Source of the DNA: Tepidisphaera sp.
GTDB taxonomy: Bacteria; Planctomycetota; Phycisphaerae; Phycisphaerales; UBA1924
DNA length: 64,000 nt
Reading direction: 5' to 3'
Assembly (NCBI GenBank): GCA_016124375.1
Contig: WGNV01000001.1
Coordinates: 248,001-312,000, forward strand
The number at the start of each line of letters is the position of its first letter. Within the stretch, counting starts at the first letter, position 1. This document shows, piece by piece, positions 8,943 through 19,588 of this stretch. The notes below the pieces were generated by a model. That model did not search any database. It was not told where the DNA came from and saw nothing but the letters and a program-made list of their open reading frames with translations. Both the position numbers and the translations under genes were made by a program.

Positions 8943-9449
8943 TCAACGCTTGGAGAACTGGAAGCGACGGCGGGCGCCGGCCTGGCCGTACTTCTTACGT
9001 TCGACCTCGCGCGAGTCGCGGGTCAGGAACCCGGCGGCACGCAGGGCGGTCTCGGTGCTGGGGTCATAGTCGCGCAGGGCGCGGGCGATGGCGAGGCGGA
9101 TGGCCCCGGCCTGGCCCATGAAGCCGCCGCCGTGAACCTTGGCGACGACTTCGAACTTGCCCTCGACGTTCGCGGCCTTGAAGGCGGCCATGCAATCGTT
9201 GCGGTCGCGCTCCTCGGCGAAGTAGACCTCGACGGTCTTGACCTTGCCGTTGGGGGCTTCGATGTTGAACGAAGCCTTGCCGTCGGTGGCGGGCTTCATG
9301 CGGACGCGGGCGACGGCGGTCTTGCGGCGGCCGGTGCCCCACCACCAGCCGCGCTTGTCGGCGGGCTTGGCGACCCGGGGCGGACGGGCGGGCTGGGCTT
9401 CGGGCGTTTCGGTCAGCCCAGGCATCGTGATCGCGGGAATCGTGCTCAT
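8943..9449 (-). CDS. rpsI: 30S ribosomal protein S9
   Basis: A 168-residue protein. The core is clear: WWGTGRRKTAVARVR, GGGFMGQAGAIRLAIARAL, FLTRDSREVERKKYGQ and the basic C-terminal end ARRRFQFSKR that reaches the P-site tRNA in the small subunit. It carries an N-terminal extension of about 35 residues (MSTIPAITMPGLTETPEAQP...) compared with the usual roughly 130-residue protein. The ATG at 9449 is preceded by AGAGGAAACG. It is the second gene of the conserved rplM-rpsI operon, 27 bp after rplM, and ends at a hairpin terminator. Confidence 0.97.
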   Translation of the reverse strand: MSTIPAITMPGLTETPEAQPARPPRVAKPADKRGWWWGTGRRKTAVARVRMKPATDGKASFNIEAPNGKVKTVEVYFAEERDRNDCMAAFKAANVEGKFEVVAKVHGGGFMGQAGAIRLAIARALRDYDPSTETALRAAGFLTRDSREVERKKYGQAGARRRFQFSKR

Positions 9450-9476
9450 CGTTTCCTCTCGAAAAGAGTCTCAGGG

Positions 9477-9935
9477 TTAGACCGTGAGGGCCTTGGGCTG
9501 CTTGTCGGTGTGCTCGTGCTCAGCGCCGGGCACCACCACCAGGTGCTTCATCATCACGCGGCTCAGGCGATTCTTGGGCAGCATGCGGCGAACGGCGTCC
9601 GCCACCAGCAGCTCGGGCTTGCGCTCGCGGACCTGGCCGTAGGTCTCGGTCTTGAGCCCACCGGGATGCTTGGAGTAACGCATCTTGAGGCGCTGCTCAG
9701 CCTTGCGGCCGGTGAGCCCCACCTTGGTGGCGTTGGTCACGATCACGCCCTCGCCGGTATCGACGTGGGGCGTGTATTCGGGACGGTGCTTGCCCATGAG
9801 GACCTGCGCGACCTCGGCGGCCAGGCGGCCCAACGGAACGCCCTGGGCATCAACGATGCGCCAGGTCTTCTTGATTTCGTCGGGCTTGGCGAGATATGTC
9901 TGCCGCCCCAACGCCTTCGGATCGGGAATCCGCAT
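9477..9935 (-). CDS. rplM: 50S ribosomal protein L13
   Basis: A 152-residue protein with typical L13 signatures: KTWRIVDAQGVPLGRLAAEV, LMGKHRPEYTPHVDTGEGVI, NATKVGLTGRKAEQRLKMRY, HPGGLK and AVRRMLPKNRLSRVMMKHL. The reading frame extends upstream to 10064, but ATG 9935 is chosen because it has a strong GGAGG ribosome site and gives the normal family length. The first gene of the rplM-rpsI operon. A promoter candidate about 200 bp upstream implies a long untranslated leader that could host ribosomal protein feedback; that is inference. Confidence 0.96.
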   Translation of the reverse strand: MRIPDPKALGRQTYLAKPDEIKKTWRIVDAQGVPLGRLAAEVAQVLMGKHRPEYTPHVDTGEGVIVTNATKVGLTGRKAEQRLKMRYSKHPGGLKTETYGQVRERKPELLVADAVRRMLPKNRLSRVMMKHLVVVPGAEHEHTDKQPKALTV

Positions 9936-10132
9936 CCGACAACCTCCCCGGCTCATAACCCATTGCGGCGAAGGGAGTAGCACCCAGCACCGGCTTGGGA
10001 TCAAGCCGAACGAATCGCCGCCTACCGGGCGGGGCGGGCTCGCCGGGGCCCCTTCCAAGGGCACGGCGGGCAGAATTCAGGACTTGGTCACCCGGCAATC
10101 CGAAGCCGGGGCGTGCCTTGCGGCAGGAGGGG

Positions 10133-10160
10133 AGTATAGACGGCGGCCGGACGGAATCAA
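10133..10160 (-). promoter_or_regulatory. Candidate sigma-70 promoter for rplM-rpsI
   Basis: Read on the minus strand: TTGATT (10160-10155), a 16 bp spacer, TATACT (10138-10133). It is placed so that the transcript would have a leader of about 190 nt before rplM. The 9936-10253 gap between rplM and the divergent CPBP gene holds no ORF that I can support. Confidence 0.5.
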
Positions 10161-10253
10161 TCCGGGTTGCAAGCCGCCGCGAATCCTCCCAACCAGGCAT
10201 CTTAGGACCCCCCCACTGGCGTTCGGGCGTCCGGTCGCCGATGATCCATGCAC

Positions 10254-11789
10254 ATGAACGACCTCACCCCCGAGCAGCAGCGCACGTTTGGAGTTCCGCC
10301 CACGCAGGCCCCGGCGGAGGCGATGCCTGGGCGCGAGCCGCGGGATCCTGGGTCGAGGGGTGCGAGCAAGTTCGCGTGGGTGGCGTTTGTGGTGCTGCTG
10401 CTGGCGGTGGTCGCGTCCAACCAGTTGGGCGGGCGGCCCAGCATGAAGCCGACGCCGGCGGGGCAGGGCGCGGCAGCCGCGCCGGTGGCGGATCAGACCG
10501 ACCCGTTCGCGATCAATGCCAAGTTTGTGACCAAGCTCTACTACACCTTCAAGCAGGACATGCAGGCCTCGCCCGGCGATCTCGAGATGCTCAGCCAGAG
10601 CGTGCGGCAGGCGACCAAGACGGATGCCGATCAGGTGCGGGCGGCGATGGTGCTGTCGAATCTGAAGGATGACGCGGCGGCGCTGGAGCTGCTCAAGCAG
10701 GCGAAGTTCGATCCCAAGCAGGAGTATGCCGCGGACGCGGCGCTGGTCGAGAAGTCGCTCGAGCACGCGATCGATCCGGCGAGCGACCAGGGCGCGGCTC
10801 TCACAAGCGGGGAGCGCGATGATCTGTCGAAGCGGTACGGATGGTTCGGAGATGTGTTTCTGACACGCGATCTGGCGTGGAACTCGCCCGAGCGGCAAAG
10901 GCTGGTGGGCGGGGGCGGGCGCATGCTGCTGGGCATCACGCTTGGGGGCATCGCGCTGCTGGTGGCGGTGGTGGGCGGGATCGCGGCGTTTGTGACGATG
11001 TTGGCGCGGATGAGCAGCGGACGCATTCGGCGGCGGTTTGAGCCGCCGACGCCGGGGGGGAGCGTGTTCATCGAGACGGCGGCGGTGTTCGTCGGGGCGT
11101 ATCTGCTGTTTCACCTGGCGATCGGCGCGGTGGCGGCGATCTACACAGCGAAGTATCACTCGCCCCCGGAGTGGCTGGAGACGGCGGCGCTGGGCGGGCA
11201 GTGGATTTTGGTGGTGGTGCCCTTCTGGCCATTGCTGCGGGGCATGAAGTTCGGCGAGTGGCGCCGGGCGATCGGCTGGCACACGGGGCGCGGCTTCTGG
11301 AACGAGGTCGGGGCGGGGATATTTGGGTACTTCGCGTCACTGCCAATTCTGTTTTTCGCGCTGCTGCTGACGCTGGCGCTGGTGTTCCTGCAGGGCGTCA
11401 TCGAGCAGACGATCTTTCACAAGCAGCCTGAGCCCCCGGGGAACCCGATCGCGGAGCTTGTGACCAGCGGCTCGGGTGTGCAACTGGTGTTGATCTATGT
11501 GCTGGCGACGCTGTGGGCGCCGCTGGTGGAGGAATCGATCTTTCGCGGGGCGCTCTTCCGGCAGATGCGCGGGCGGATGCACTTTGTGCTGGCGGCGGCG
11601 CTCTCGGGGCTGTGCTTCGGCGTGATGCACGGGTACGCGGGGTTCTTGCTGATCCCGGTGATCACGATCGGCTTCTGTTTCGCGCTCATTCGAGAGTGGC
11701 GGGGCAGCCTGATTCCGACGGCGACGGCACACTTTTTGCACAACGCGACGCTGCTGGGGATCGTGCTGCTGGTGATGGGGTCGCTGTAA
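10254..11789 (+). CDS. CPBP-family intramembrane metalloprotease
   Basis: A 511-residue protein (ATG 10254; an in-frame ATG two codons upstream at 10248 is possible). There is a transmembrane helix near residues 40-60, a soluble helical region, and then at least six hydrophobic helices. The CPBP/Abi (Rce1-like) motifs are present near the C-terminus: EESIFRG, a His in FGVMHG, and TAHFLHNA. These supply the glutamates and histidines of the catalytic site in this family. The roughly 250-residue N-terminal addition before the CPBP domain is not typical. Targets are unknown; relatives process prenylated or membrane proteins, or bacteriocin-related peptides. Confidence 0.88.
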   Translation: MNDLTPEQQRTFGVPPTQAPAEAMPGREPRDPGSRGASKFAWVAFVVLLLAVVASNQLGGRPSMKPTPAGQGAAAAPVADQTDPFAINAKFVTKLYYTFKQDMQASPGDLEMLSQSVRQATKTDADQVRAAMVLSNLKDDAAALELLKQAKFDPKQEYAADAALVEKSLEHAIDPASDQGAALTSGERDDLSKRYGWFGDVFLTRDLAWNSPERQRLVGGGGRMLLGITLGGIALLVAVVGGIAAFVTMLARMSSGRIRRRFEPPTPGGSVFIETAAVFVGAYLLFHLAIGAVAAIYTAKYHSPPEWLETAALGGQWILVVVPFWPLLRGMKFGEWRRAIGWHTGRGFWNEVGAGIFGYFASLPILFFALLLTLALVFLQGVIEQTIFHKQPEPPGNPIAELVTSGSGVQLVLIYVLATLWAPLVEESIFRGALFRQMRGRMHFVLAAALSGLCFGVMHGYAGFLLIPVITIGFCFALIREWRGSLIPTATAHFLHNATLLGIVLLVMGSL

Positions 11790-12021
11790 CGGAGCGTCGA
11801 AACGCATGAACCCCCCGAACGGGTTCCGCGTATAGCCGTGTGGGCCGCGCCAATGTCAAATCGGAGTGGCGAGGCGGGAGGAACGGGCCGATATCCTGAT
11901 GATCGGCCCGAGTCGGGGCGGCGCGGAACTTGCGCGTGGCCCTTGCGTTTTTCGTGACAAGTCGCCAGCAGTGGATTTTCCGCTCGCACGGAGTTGCCGC
12001 TCGCACGGGAGTGCCAGGGTC

Positions 12022-14181
<2,160 letters not shown>

Positions 14182-14196
14182 CGCGCGAGCCGAGGA

Positions 14197-15024
14197 TCAG
14201 GCACGGCGTGCGCGGCGTGTCTGGCCGGGGTGGATTCCAAGGCGAGCCAGGACGAGGCGCCAGAGCGGGAATCGGAGTGTGTGCCACAGCTTGAGGCGGT
14301 AGGTACTGAAGGTTTCGCCGCACTCGGGGCATCGCTGTTCGCGCAAGCCGCGAAGCGACTGGCCGCACTTGCCGCAGTTGATTGGATAGGTGCTGAGGAA
14401 GGCCTTGGTGCGGCCTGCCTGGCCGTAGTCGGAATGTTCAAGGGCGCCTTTGGCCGCGGCACACCAGTGGTCGGCGTCGTCGTCGGTATCGAAGGCACCG
14501 ATGGGGATCAGGATGGCGCCCTTGAGGTCGGCCCAGTCGAGCGAGATGTGTCCGGGCAGGCGCCTGACATCTTCAAATGCGTTCCAACGATAGTTGACGG
14601 TCGCCACGTCGGTTTCGTAGGTGATGCCGTCGGGCCTCAGCGTGACGCTGCGGCGGGTGGCGGGCTCGTTCGACCTGTTCGCACGCGACATGAGTTGCTT
14701 GCGCCACACGCCCCATGGCCCGGGGCGCATCGAATAGAGCAGATATGGCAGGCCGATGAGTGCTCCGGCCAGGACGGCGAAGACGCCTGTGTCGGGCTGA
14801 CTGCGGAGGATGAGCAGGCTCAGGGTGCCGCCGACGGCGACGACGCCGGGTATGCCCGCGAGCAGGCCAGCCAGTCGCTCGCGCCGGGCGGTTGCGTCCA
14901 GGTACGCGTCGTCTTCCGCCGAGCCGGGAAGCCAGACGAAATCGCCTTCCTGCCAGAGAAATGTAACCGGCCGCTCGAAGAGCGACGGCCGGGGCAACTG
15001 TGATTCGGGTGTATGTTCAGACAT
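14197..15024 (-). CDS. Membrane protein with C-terminal zinc ribbon
   Basis: A 275-residue protein starting MSEHTPES at ATG 15024; the longer frame to 15141 is not supported. Two hydrophobic helices lie at about residues 53-100. A middle region (SVTLRPDGITYETDVATVNYRW..FEDVRRLPGHISL) resembles YcxB/PH-like domains of small membrane proteins. Near residue 213-235 there is a zinc ribbon, CGKCGQSL...RCPECGETF. The same four-cysteine ribbon appears in four other membrane proteins of this window. It converges on prkA with 15 bp between the stops. Function unknown. Confidence 0.75.
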   Translation of the reverse strand: MSEHTPESQLPRPSLFERPVTFLWQEGDFVWLPGSAEDDAYLDATARRERLAGLLAGIPGVVAVGGTLSLLILRSQPDTGVFAVLAGALIGLPYLLYSMRPGPWGVWRKQLMSRANRSNEPATRRSVTLRPDGITYETDVATVNYRWNAFEDVRRLPGHISLDWADLKGAILIPIGAFDTDDDADHWCAAAKGALEHSDYGQAGRTKAFLSTYPINCGKCGQSLRGLREQRCPECGETFSTYRLKLWHTLRFPLWRLVLARLGIHPGQTRRARRA

Positions 15025-15293
15025 TGGAGTAGCGCGTCGCGGCGGGCGGCTGATGACAATAGCCCAGCGGGCGCGCAGCGTCGCGCCTTGCACACTTGGT
15101 GTGGCTTGGCCGCGGCGATTGAGCGTCTTGATATCATGCACGTACTATTGAAGACGGCGCGACGCCGGACTGGCCGTCGTGTTCATTGCGATACGTGGGC
15201 CTTGGTGCGACCCTTGCTCAGAACGGAAGTGTTGTGCACATACCGGGCGCCGAAAAAGCCGCGGCTCGACTGTTTGGTGGTGTCAAGCCTCAC

Positions 15294-15962
15294 ATGCGAC
15301 TATCGCCCGAAGCGATGGCGGCGGCGGAGCCCCTGGTGAAGGTGGCGGCGGGCTTGGCAAGGCCTTTGATCATCGGCACGATCGTGATCTGGTCTGCGAT
15401 CGGACTGGCGACGACGCTGTACATCGGCGGCCGACTTCCTGCGTCATCGCAGGCGATCATTGACTCGCTCGCAGTCACGCGCCGGATCGCGTTTGCGGTC
15501 TGGATGATCGGCGCCTTGACGCTGCCGACAATATTTGTGGGTGCGTTGCTTGTGCGCGGCAACATGGGCGAACATCGCGAACTCTACAACGCATACTTCG
15601 CCACGAAGTACGATTGGCTGTTCCGCCGCGCTTTGATCGCTGAAGTGCTGTTCTTTGGCTTTGTTCTGTGCGGATGTGTACTTGCGATCCGCCTCGGCGA
15701 GCGTGTGGATGCCAACGGCATCGTGCGCCACGGTGTTACCGTGGTGCCTTTTTCTCAGGTGTCGGGCATCACGCAGTACCGTCGCGTGCATGCGCCGGTC
15801 GGGGTGGTGGAGCGACCTGGAGTTGTCATCACATTCGCAAGCGGTGAGACGTGGACTTACGACCCCGAGCCGGGCTTGACGCAGCCCACGCCCGATGCGG
15901 TCGCGACGTTCATCGCGTCGCGGGCGGGCGTTTCGCCGGTGAGCCGGGATTTTCGGCCCTAG
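15294..15962 (+). CDS. Small membrane protein with PH-like soluble domain
   Basis: A 222-residue protein from ATG 15294; an earlier TTG start at 15186 is possible. Three or four hydrophobic helices occur at about residues 23-45, 60-85 and 110-135. A C-terminal soluble part (DANGIVRHGVTVVPFSQVSGI..GVVITFASGETWTYDPEPG) has the strand pattern of membrane-associated PH-like domains, similar in style to the convergently placed 14197-15024 gene. It ends 7 bp before the next gene and is probably co-transcribed with it. Confidence 0.65.
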   Translation: MRLSPEAMAAAEPLVKVAAGLARPLIIGTIVIWSAIGLATTLYIGGRLPASSQAIIDSLAVTRRIAFAVWMIGALTLPTIFVGALLVRGNMGEHRELYNAYFATKYDWLFRRALIAEVLFFGFVLCGCVLAIRLGERVDANGIVRHGVTVVPFSQVSGITQYRRVHAPVGVVERPGVVITFASGETWTYDPEPGLTQPTPDAVATFIASRAGVSPVSRDFRP

Positions 15963-15969
15963 GGTGCAC

Positions 15970-17436
15970 ATGAATCTCTCGTCCATCACCTTTGATGCCT
16001 CGCCCGTCGACGATCGCGGACGCCCGCTTGAGCGCGTCAACGTCGATGAGATCCTTGCGCAATATCGCGGCACGCCGGTGCCGCCGACGTATTCGCTGGG
16101 GCCGGCGGTGCGCATGACTATTGGTATCGTGGTGCTGAGTTTCATCGGGTGGCAGTCGCTGACGGCTTCTGCCGGGGCCGCGCCGACGCTGTGGACGCCG
16201 TTGTTTGGCATTGCGATGGTTTTCGGGGTGTTTCTGCTTGCGTGGAATACGAGCCTTCCCGCGGCCAATCTGACCGGGCGCTTTGCACCTATTTGGAAAG
16301 GCGCTGCTGTCGTCATCGGGCCGCTCATTGGCGTGGGCGTGATTGCCTGGCTGCTCGTGCAAGCCCGCAACGCGGGGCCTGGCGCAATCGGGGCGATCAT
16401 CTGTTACGCGCTCGCGGGCGTTGCGCTTGCTGTTGCGATACGACGCGAGGCGCAGCGTCGCCCGCCGACGCCTGAGCCCGGCATGCTGCCGCGATCACGC
16501 TGGCTGCGGGTTTGCGCGATGGTGTACATGATGTCGACGTGGGTGGTCTTCTCGTTCGCCGACCCGACCAACACGCCCACGGCGAGCTCCATCTGGTATC
16601 CGGTCGCGATCGGAGCGATACAAACACTCAACATGGTGCTCATCGATCGGCACATGGACCGTCGCCGCGCGTTTGCCCGCTTTGATTCGCCCGTCGCCAA
16701 ACTCCGCGCGTGGCTGGCGGCCCACAACGCGTGCGGGGCCTGCGGCTATCGGCTCGACGATTCGCCCGCTGAGCCCGACGGCATGCGATTGTGTCCGGAG
16801 TGCGGAGCCGCGTGGCACCAGGATCGCGTGACGCGTCCGGCGCCGCAGCCCGACGAGCCTCAACGCCTGGAGCGCTTGCTCTCGCTGCGTATGGACGCGG
16901 GCGGCGTGACCGACTGCCGGGGCGTGCCACTCACGCGCCCGATGCCGCGCCGGCTGGAAGATTGGCTCGAGATTCACAGGCTCGATGCGGCGGCGAAGTC
17001 GAAGCTGGAGGCCATGGCGCGACGCCTCTACGCGAAGCGGTTTCGAAGGATGCGGCGCATTGCGTTCCCCGTCGGCCTGGCGTTGATGGCGTTTTTATGC
17101 TGGGCGATTGTCAGAAACCCGGAAAGGTGGCCGCTGGTGATGATGGTGGGGTTCTTGCTGGCCGCGATGACGGCGTTTGCCTTTTTCGGCCTTGTGCGCC
17201 TCGCGGATCTGCCGCCCGACATTGCATCGCGTGTGAGCAGGCGTGGCCTCTGCCCCGGGTGCGCGCGGCCGTTGCCGCGGCGGGAGAAAGCACAGTTTGA
17301 TGGGTGCGTATGCTGCGAATCGTGCGGCTTGGCGTGGAAGGCGCGGCCGCGGGGCTTTGATGTGGAGTCGCCGGCGTCGGTGGTTCGCGGGTCTGAGTTT
17401 CCTCGCGCCAGTGGGAGCGTCGATGCCACTGTTTAG
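15970..17436 (+). CDS. Multi-pass membrane protein with two zinc ribbons (copy 1)
   Basis: A 488-residue protein. The N-terminal soluble part contains DDRGRPLERV. Five or six hydrophobic helices follow. A first zinc ribbon (CGACGYRL..RLCPECGAAW) begins near residue 255, two more helices occur near 360-420, and a second ribbon (CPGCARPL...CCESCGLAW) begins near residue 428. The next gene has the same order of elements, including DDRGR near the start, WLAA before ribbon 1 and GVPL after it, so the two are tandem paralogues. Function unknown; the family seems lineage-specific. Confidence 0.75.
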   Translation: MNLSSITFDASPVDDRGRPLERVNVDEILAQYRGTPVPPTYSLGPAVRMTIGIVVLSFIGWQSLTASAGAAPTLWTPLFGIAMVFGVFLLAWNTSLPAANLTGRFAPIWKGAAVVIGPLIGVGVIAWLLVQARNAGPGAIGAIICYALAGVALAVAIRREAQRRPPTPEPGMLPRSRWLRVCAMVYMMSTWVVFSFADPTNTPTASSIWYPVAIGAIQTLNMVLIDRHMDRRRAFARFDSPVAKLRAWLAAHNACGACGYRLDDSPAEPDGMRLCPECGAAWHQDRVTRPAPQPDEPQRLERLLSLRMDAGGVTDCRGVPLTRPMPRRLEDWLEIHRLDAAAKSKLEAMARRLYAKRFRRMRRIAFPVGLALMAFLCWAIVRNPERWPLVMMVGFLLAAMTAFAFFGLVRLADLPPDIASRVSRRGLCPGCARPLPRREKAQFDGCVCCESCGLAWKARPRGFDVESPASVVRGSEFPRASGSVDATV

Positions 17437-18925
17437 CCTTCCAACCCCGCCTGCCCAAGACCTTGGCCCTCGCACCGACGATCGCGGGCGGGCGTTGCCC
17501 GAGGTGCCGCGGGCCGACATTTTCAAGCAGTTGTGGGGCGACGACGGCGTGCCGAAGCGGCTGCAACTCTACATGCTCATGGGGCCGCTCGTCGCGTTCA
17601 GCGGGTTTGGCTACTTTCTCTCAATGCAGGCTCCGCGGCTGGCGGGCGGCATCGGCATCAAGTATGGGGGCATGATCGCGATTGCCGGATGGGTCGGCTT
17701 CATGAGCCTGCTCATCTGGTCGCGGGGCGGCAAGCGATTTCAACTCTTTGGCGCCATGCGCCAGCAGCAGCACGGCGTTTCGCCCACCAACTGGATAGTG
17801 TCCCTGGCCTTCGTGCTTGCCATGATCGTCTTCGGCGCCACGCAGGCCGCGAGCTTGAGCAAGATCGATCATCTCTGGGCCTACTACGTCGCGGGCGGGT
17901 TCCTGTCGCTGTCGTTGCTCGTGTCGGCCTTCGCGTGGCGACGCGCGTACCTGCGCCAGAACTGCAAGGAAACCGGCCAGAACCCGCGCCTCGACAAAGA
18001 ACTCATGCTCGCGTCGCTGTTCACCATGCCCTTACTCGTGAGCGGCTCGGCCGTCATCGGGCTCGGCTTTGCCAAGGGGGGCAAGGCGGGCCTGCTGGCG
18101 CTCGGCCTGATCGCCGCGGGCGGGCTTGTCATGGGCATCGTCGTCACGTTCATCAGTTTCTCGAAGCTCAAGAAGTCGAACACGTCCAACCCGATGTACG
18201 GCTCTGGCCGGCTGGTGGCGTGGCTGGCCGCGAGCAATCGCTGCGGGGCATGCGCGTATCCGCTGGTAGATGTGCCGATCGAGCCCGACGGTGTGCGTTT
18301 GTGTCCAGAGTGCGGCTGCGCGTGGCACAAGGACCGGGCGACCAACCCGGCGCCCGCGCCGGACGACAAGAAGCGGGTGATTGAGGCGCTCACGCGCGTG
18401 AGCGGCTTGGCGTTGGACGATCGGGGTGTGCCCTTGCCGATCAAGCTCAGGTCGGTCGGAGGATGGCTCGATGACAAGGCTCTCAAAGGCGAGGCGGCCG
18501 AGTTGCTCGAGATGCATCATCGGAAAACGCGGGCCCGGCGCACGCGCGAGGGCGCGTTTTTCGGATTGATCATGTGGCTGGTGCTGGCCGGTCTCACCAT
18601 CTTCATCTTCATCGATTTGAGAGATGTGGGCCTCATGGCGACATCGCTGGGGTTGGTAACTGTTCTCATTGGTGTTTGGGTCATCGCGCACATTTTCAAA
18701 GGCCTGCCTGCTGACGAGATCTGCACTCCCATTCTCGCCCACGCTTGCTGCCCCGGATGTGCGGAGCCTCTGAACGGCGCACTCCAGGGCCCCGCCACCT
18801 TTGACGCCTGCGTCAACTGCCCCGCCTGCGGCATGGCGTGGAAGCGCGAGCGCATCGTGCTTGGTGCGGCTGATTCGCCGCCCGCTGTCACCTCCGACGC
18901 GCCCGCGGCACCTGAAGCACCATGA
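17423..18925 (+). CDS. Multi-pass membrane protein with two zinc ribbons (copy 2)
   Basis: A 500-residue protein. ATG 17423, with a GGGAG ribosome site, overlaps the end of the preceding gene by 14 bp. The layout matches copy 1: DDRGRALPEV near residue 20, several hydrophobic helices, ribbon 1 (CGACAYPL..RLCPECGCAW) near residue 274, LALDDRGVPL, two further helices, then ribbon 2 (CPGCAEPL...NCPACGMAW) near 442. It overlaps the following GNAT gene by 4 bp. A tandem duplicate of unknown function; zinc binding is inferred from the cysteine spacing. Confidence 0.75.
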   Translation: MPLFSLPTPPAQDLGPRTDDRGRALPEVPRADIFKQLWGDDGVPKRLQLYMLMGPLVAFSGFGYFLSMQAPRLAGGIGIKYGGMIAIAGWVGFMSLLIWSRGGKRFQLFGAMRQQQHGVSPTNWIVSLAFVLAMIVFGATQAASLSKIDHLWAYYVAGGFLSLSLLVSAFAWRRAYLRQNCKETGQNPRLDKELMLASLFTMPLLVSGSAVIGLGFAKGGKAGLLALGLIAAGGLVMGIVVTFISFSKLKKSNTSNPMYGSGRLVAWLAASNRCGACAYPLVDVPIEPDGVRLCPECGCAWHKDRATNPAPAPDDKKRVIEALTRVSGLALDDRGVPLPIKLRSVGGWLDDKALKGEAAELLEMHHRKTRARRTREGAFFGLIMWLVLAGLTIFIFIDLRDVGLMATSLGLVTVLIGVWVIAHIFKGLPADEICTPILAHACCPGCAEPLNGALQGPATFDACVNCPACGMAWKRERIVLGAADSPPAVTSDAPAAPEAP

Positions 18926-19422
18926 GCGGCCACAGTTCACAGCCTGCGGCGTGCAAGATCCGGCCCGCGACCGATGCGGATCGGCCGTTCGTGTTTGCCA
19001 TGGTCGCTCAGCTTTCGCAGGCGCACGAGGCGTACGACGCCAAGCGCTGGGTGGCGCCCGCGGCCATCGCCGAGGTATACGACGCGTGGTTCGCGCGGGC
19101 CGCGGCGGGCGATGACCTGGCGATCTTCATCGCGCATCCGCCGGGCGAGGCGGCGCTGGGCTACCTGGTGGCGGAGGCGTGGCCGGCGATGCCGCAGTTC
19201 TGGAGCCCGGCGTGCGTGTACGTGCACGATATTTTCGTGAACCCCGCGGCCCGGGCGGGCGGGGCGGGCGAGGCGCTGCTGAACGCGGCCCGCGCGTGGG
19301 GGCGCGAGCGGGGCCTGACGCAGGTGCGGGCGCTGGTGTCGTCGCACAACAAGGCCGCCCTGACATATTTCGAACGTCGGGGTTTCCGGGTGAGCGCGGC
19401 GGAAATCACGCTGGATCTGTAG
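18922..19422 (+). CDS. GNAT-family N-acetyltransferase
   Basis: A 166-residue protein starting at an ATGA overlap with the preceding membrane-protein gene. It shows the GNAT order: IRPATDADRPFVFAMVAQL at the N-terminus, a strand with VYVHDIFVNPAARAGGAGEALL (the acetyl-CoA binding R/Q-x-x-G-x-G/A type loop, here A-R-A-G-G-A-G), and C-terminal AALTYFERRGFRVSA. The substrate cannot be assigned. Overlap with the zinc-ribbon gene suggests co-transcription rather than shared function. Confidence 0.88.
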   Translation: MSGHSSQPAACKIRPATDADRPFVFAMVAQLSQAHEAYDAKRWVAPAAIAEVYDAWFARAAAGDDLAIFIAHPPGEAALGYLVAEAWPAMPQFWSPACVYVHDIFVNPAARAGGAGEALLNAARAWGRERGLTQVRALVSSHNKAALTYFERRGFRVSAAEITLDL

Positions 19423-19588
19423 GGTTCGCGGCGGGGGGAACCGCGGGAGGCGCGCCGCGTCCAACTACTTTGGTTGAATGCCGCCCTGGCACGGTCCGTC
19501 GTGCCCGCGGCGATTTTTTGCTACGCTTCGGAGGTCTATCGCCATCCTGTTCACGCGGGGCTTCTCCCGCCCACACTCGAGGTATCGC

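Noticed and set aside
7869..9980. 703-residue plus-strand ORF across the methyltransferase, rpsI and rplM
   Set aside because: It is antisense to three conserved genes and crosses a terminator.
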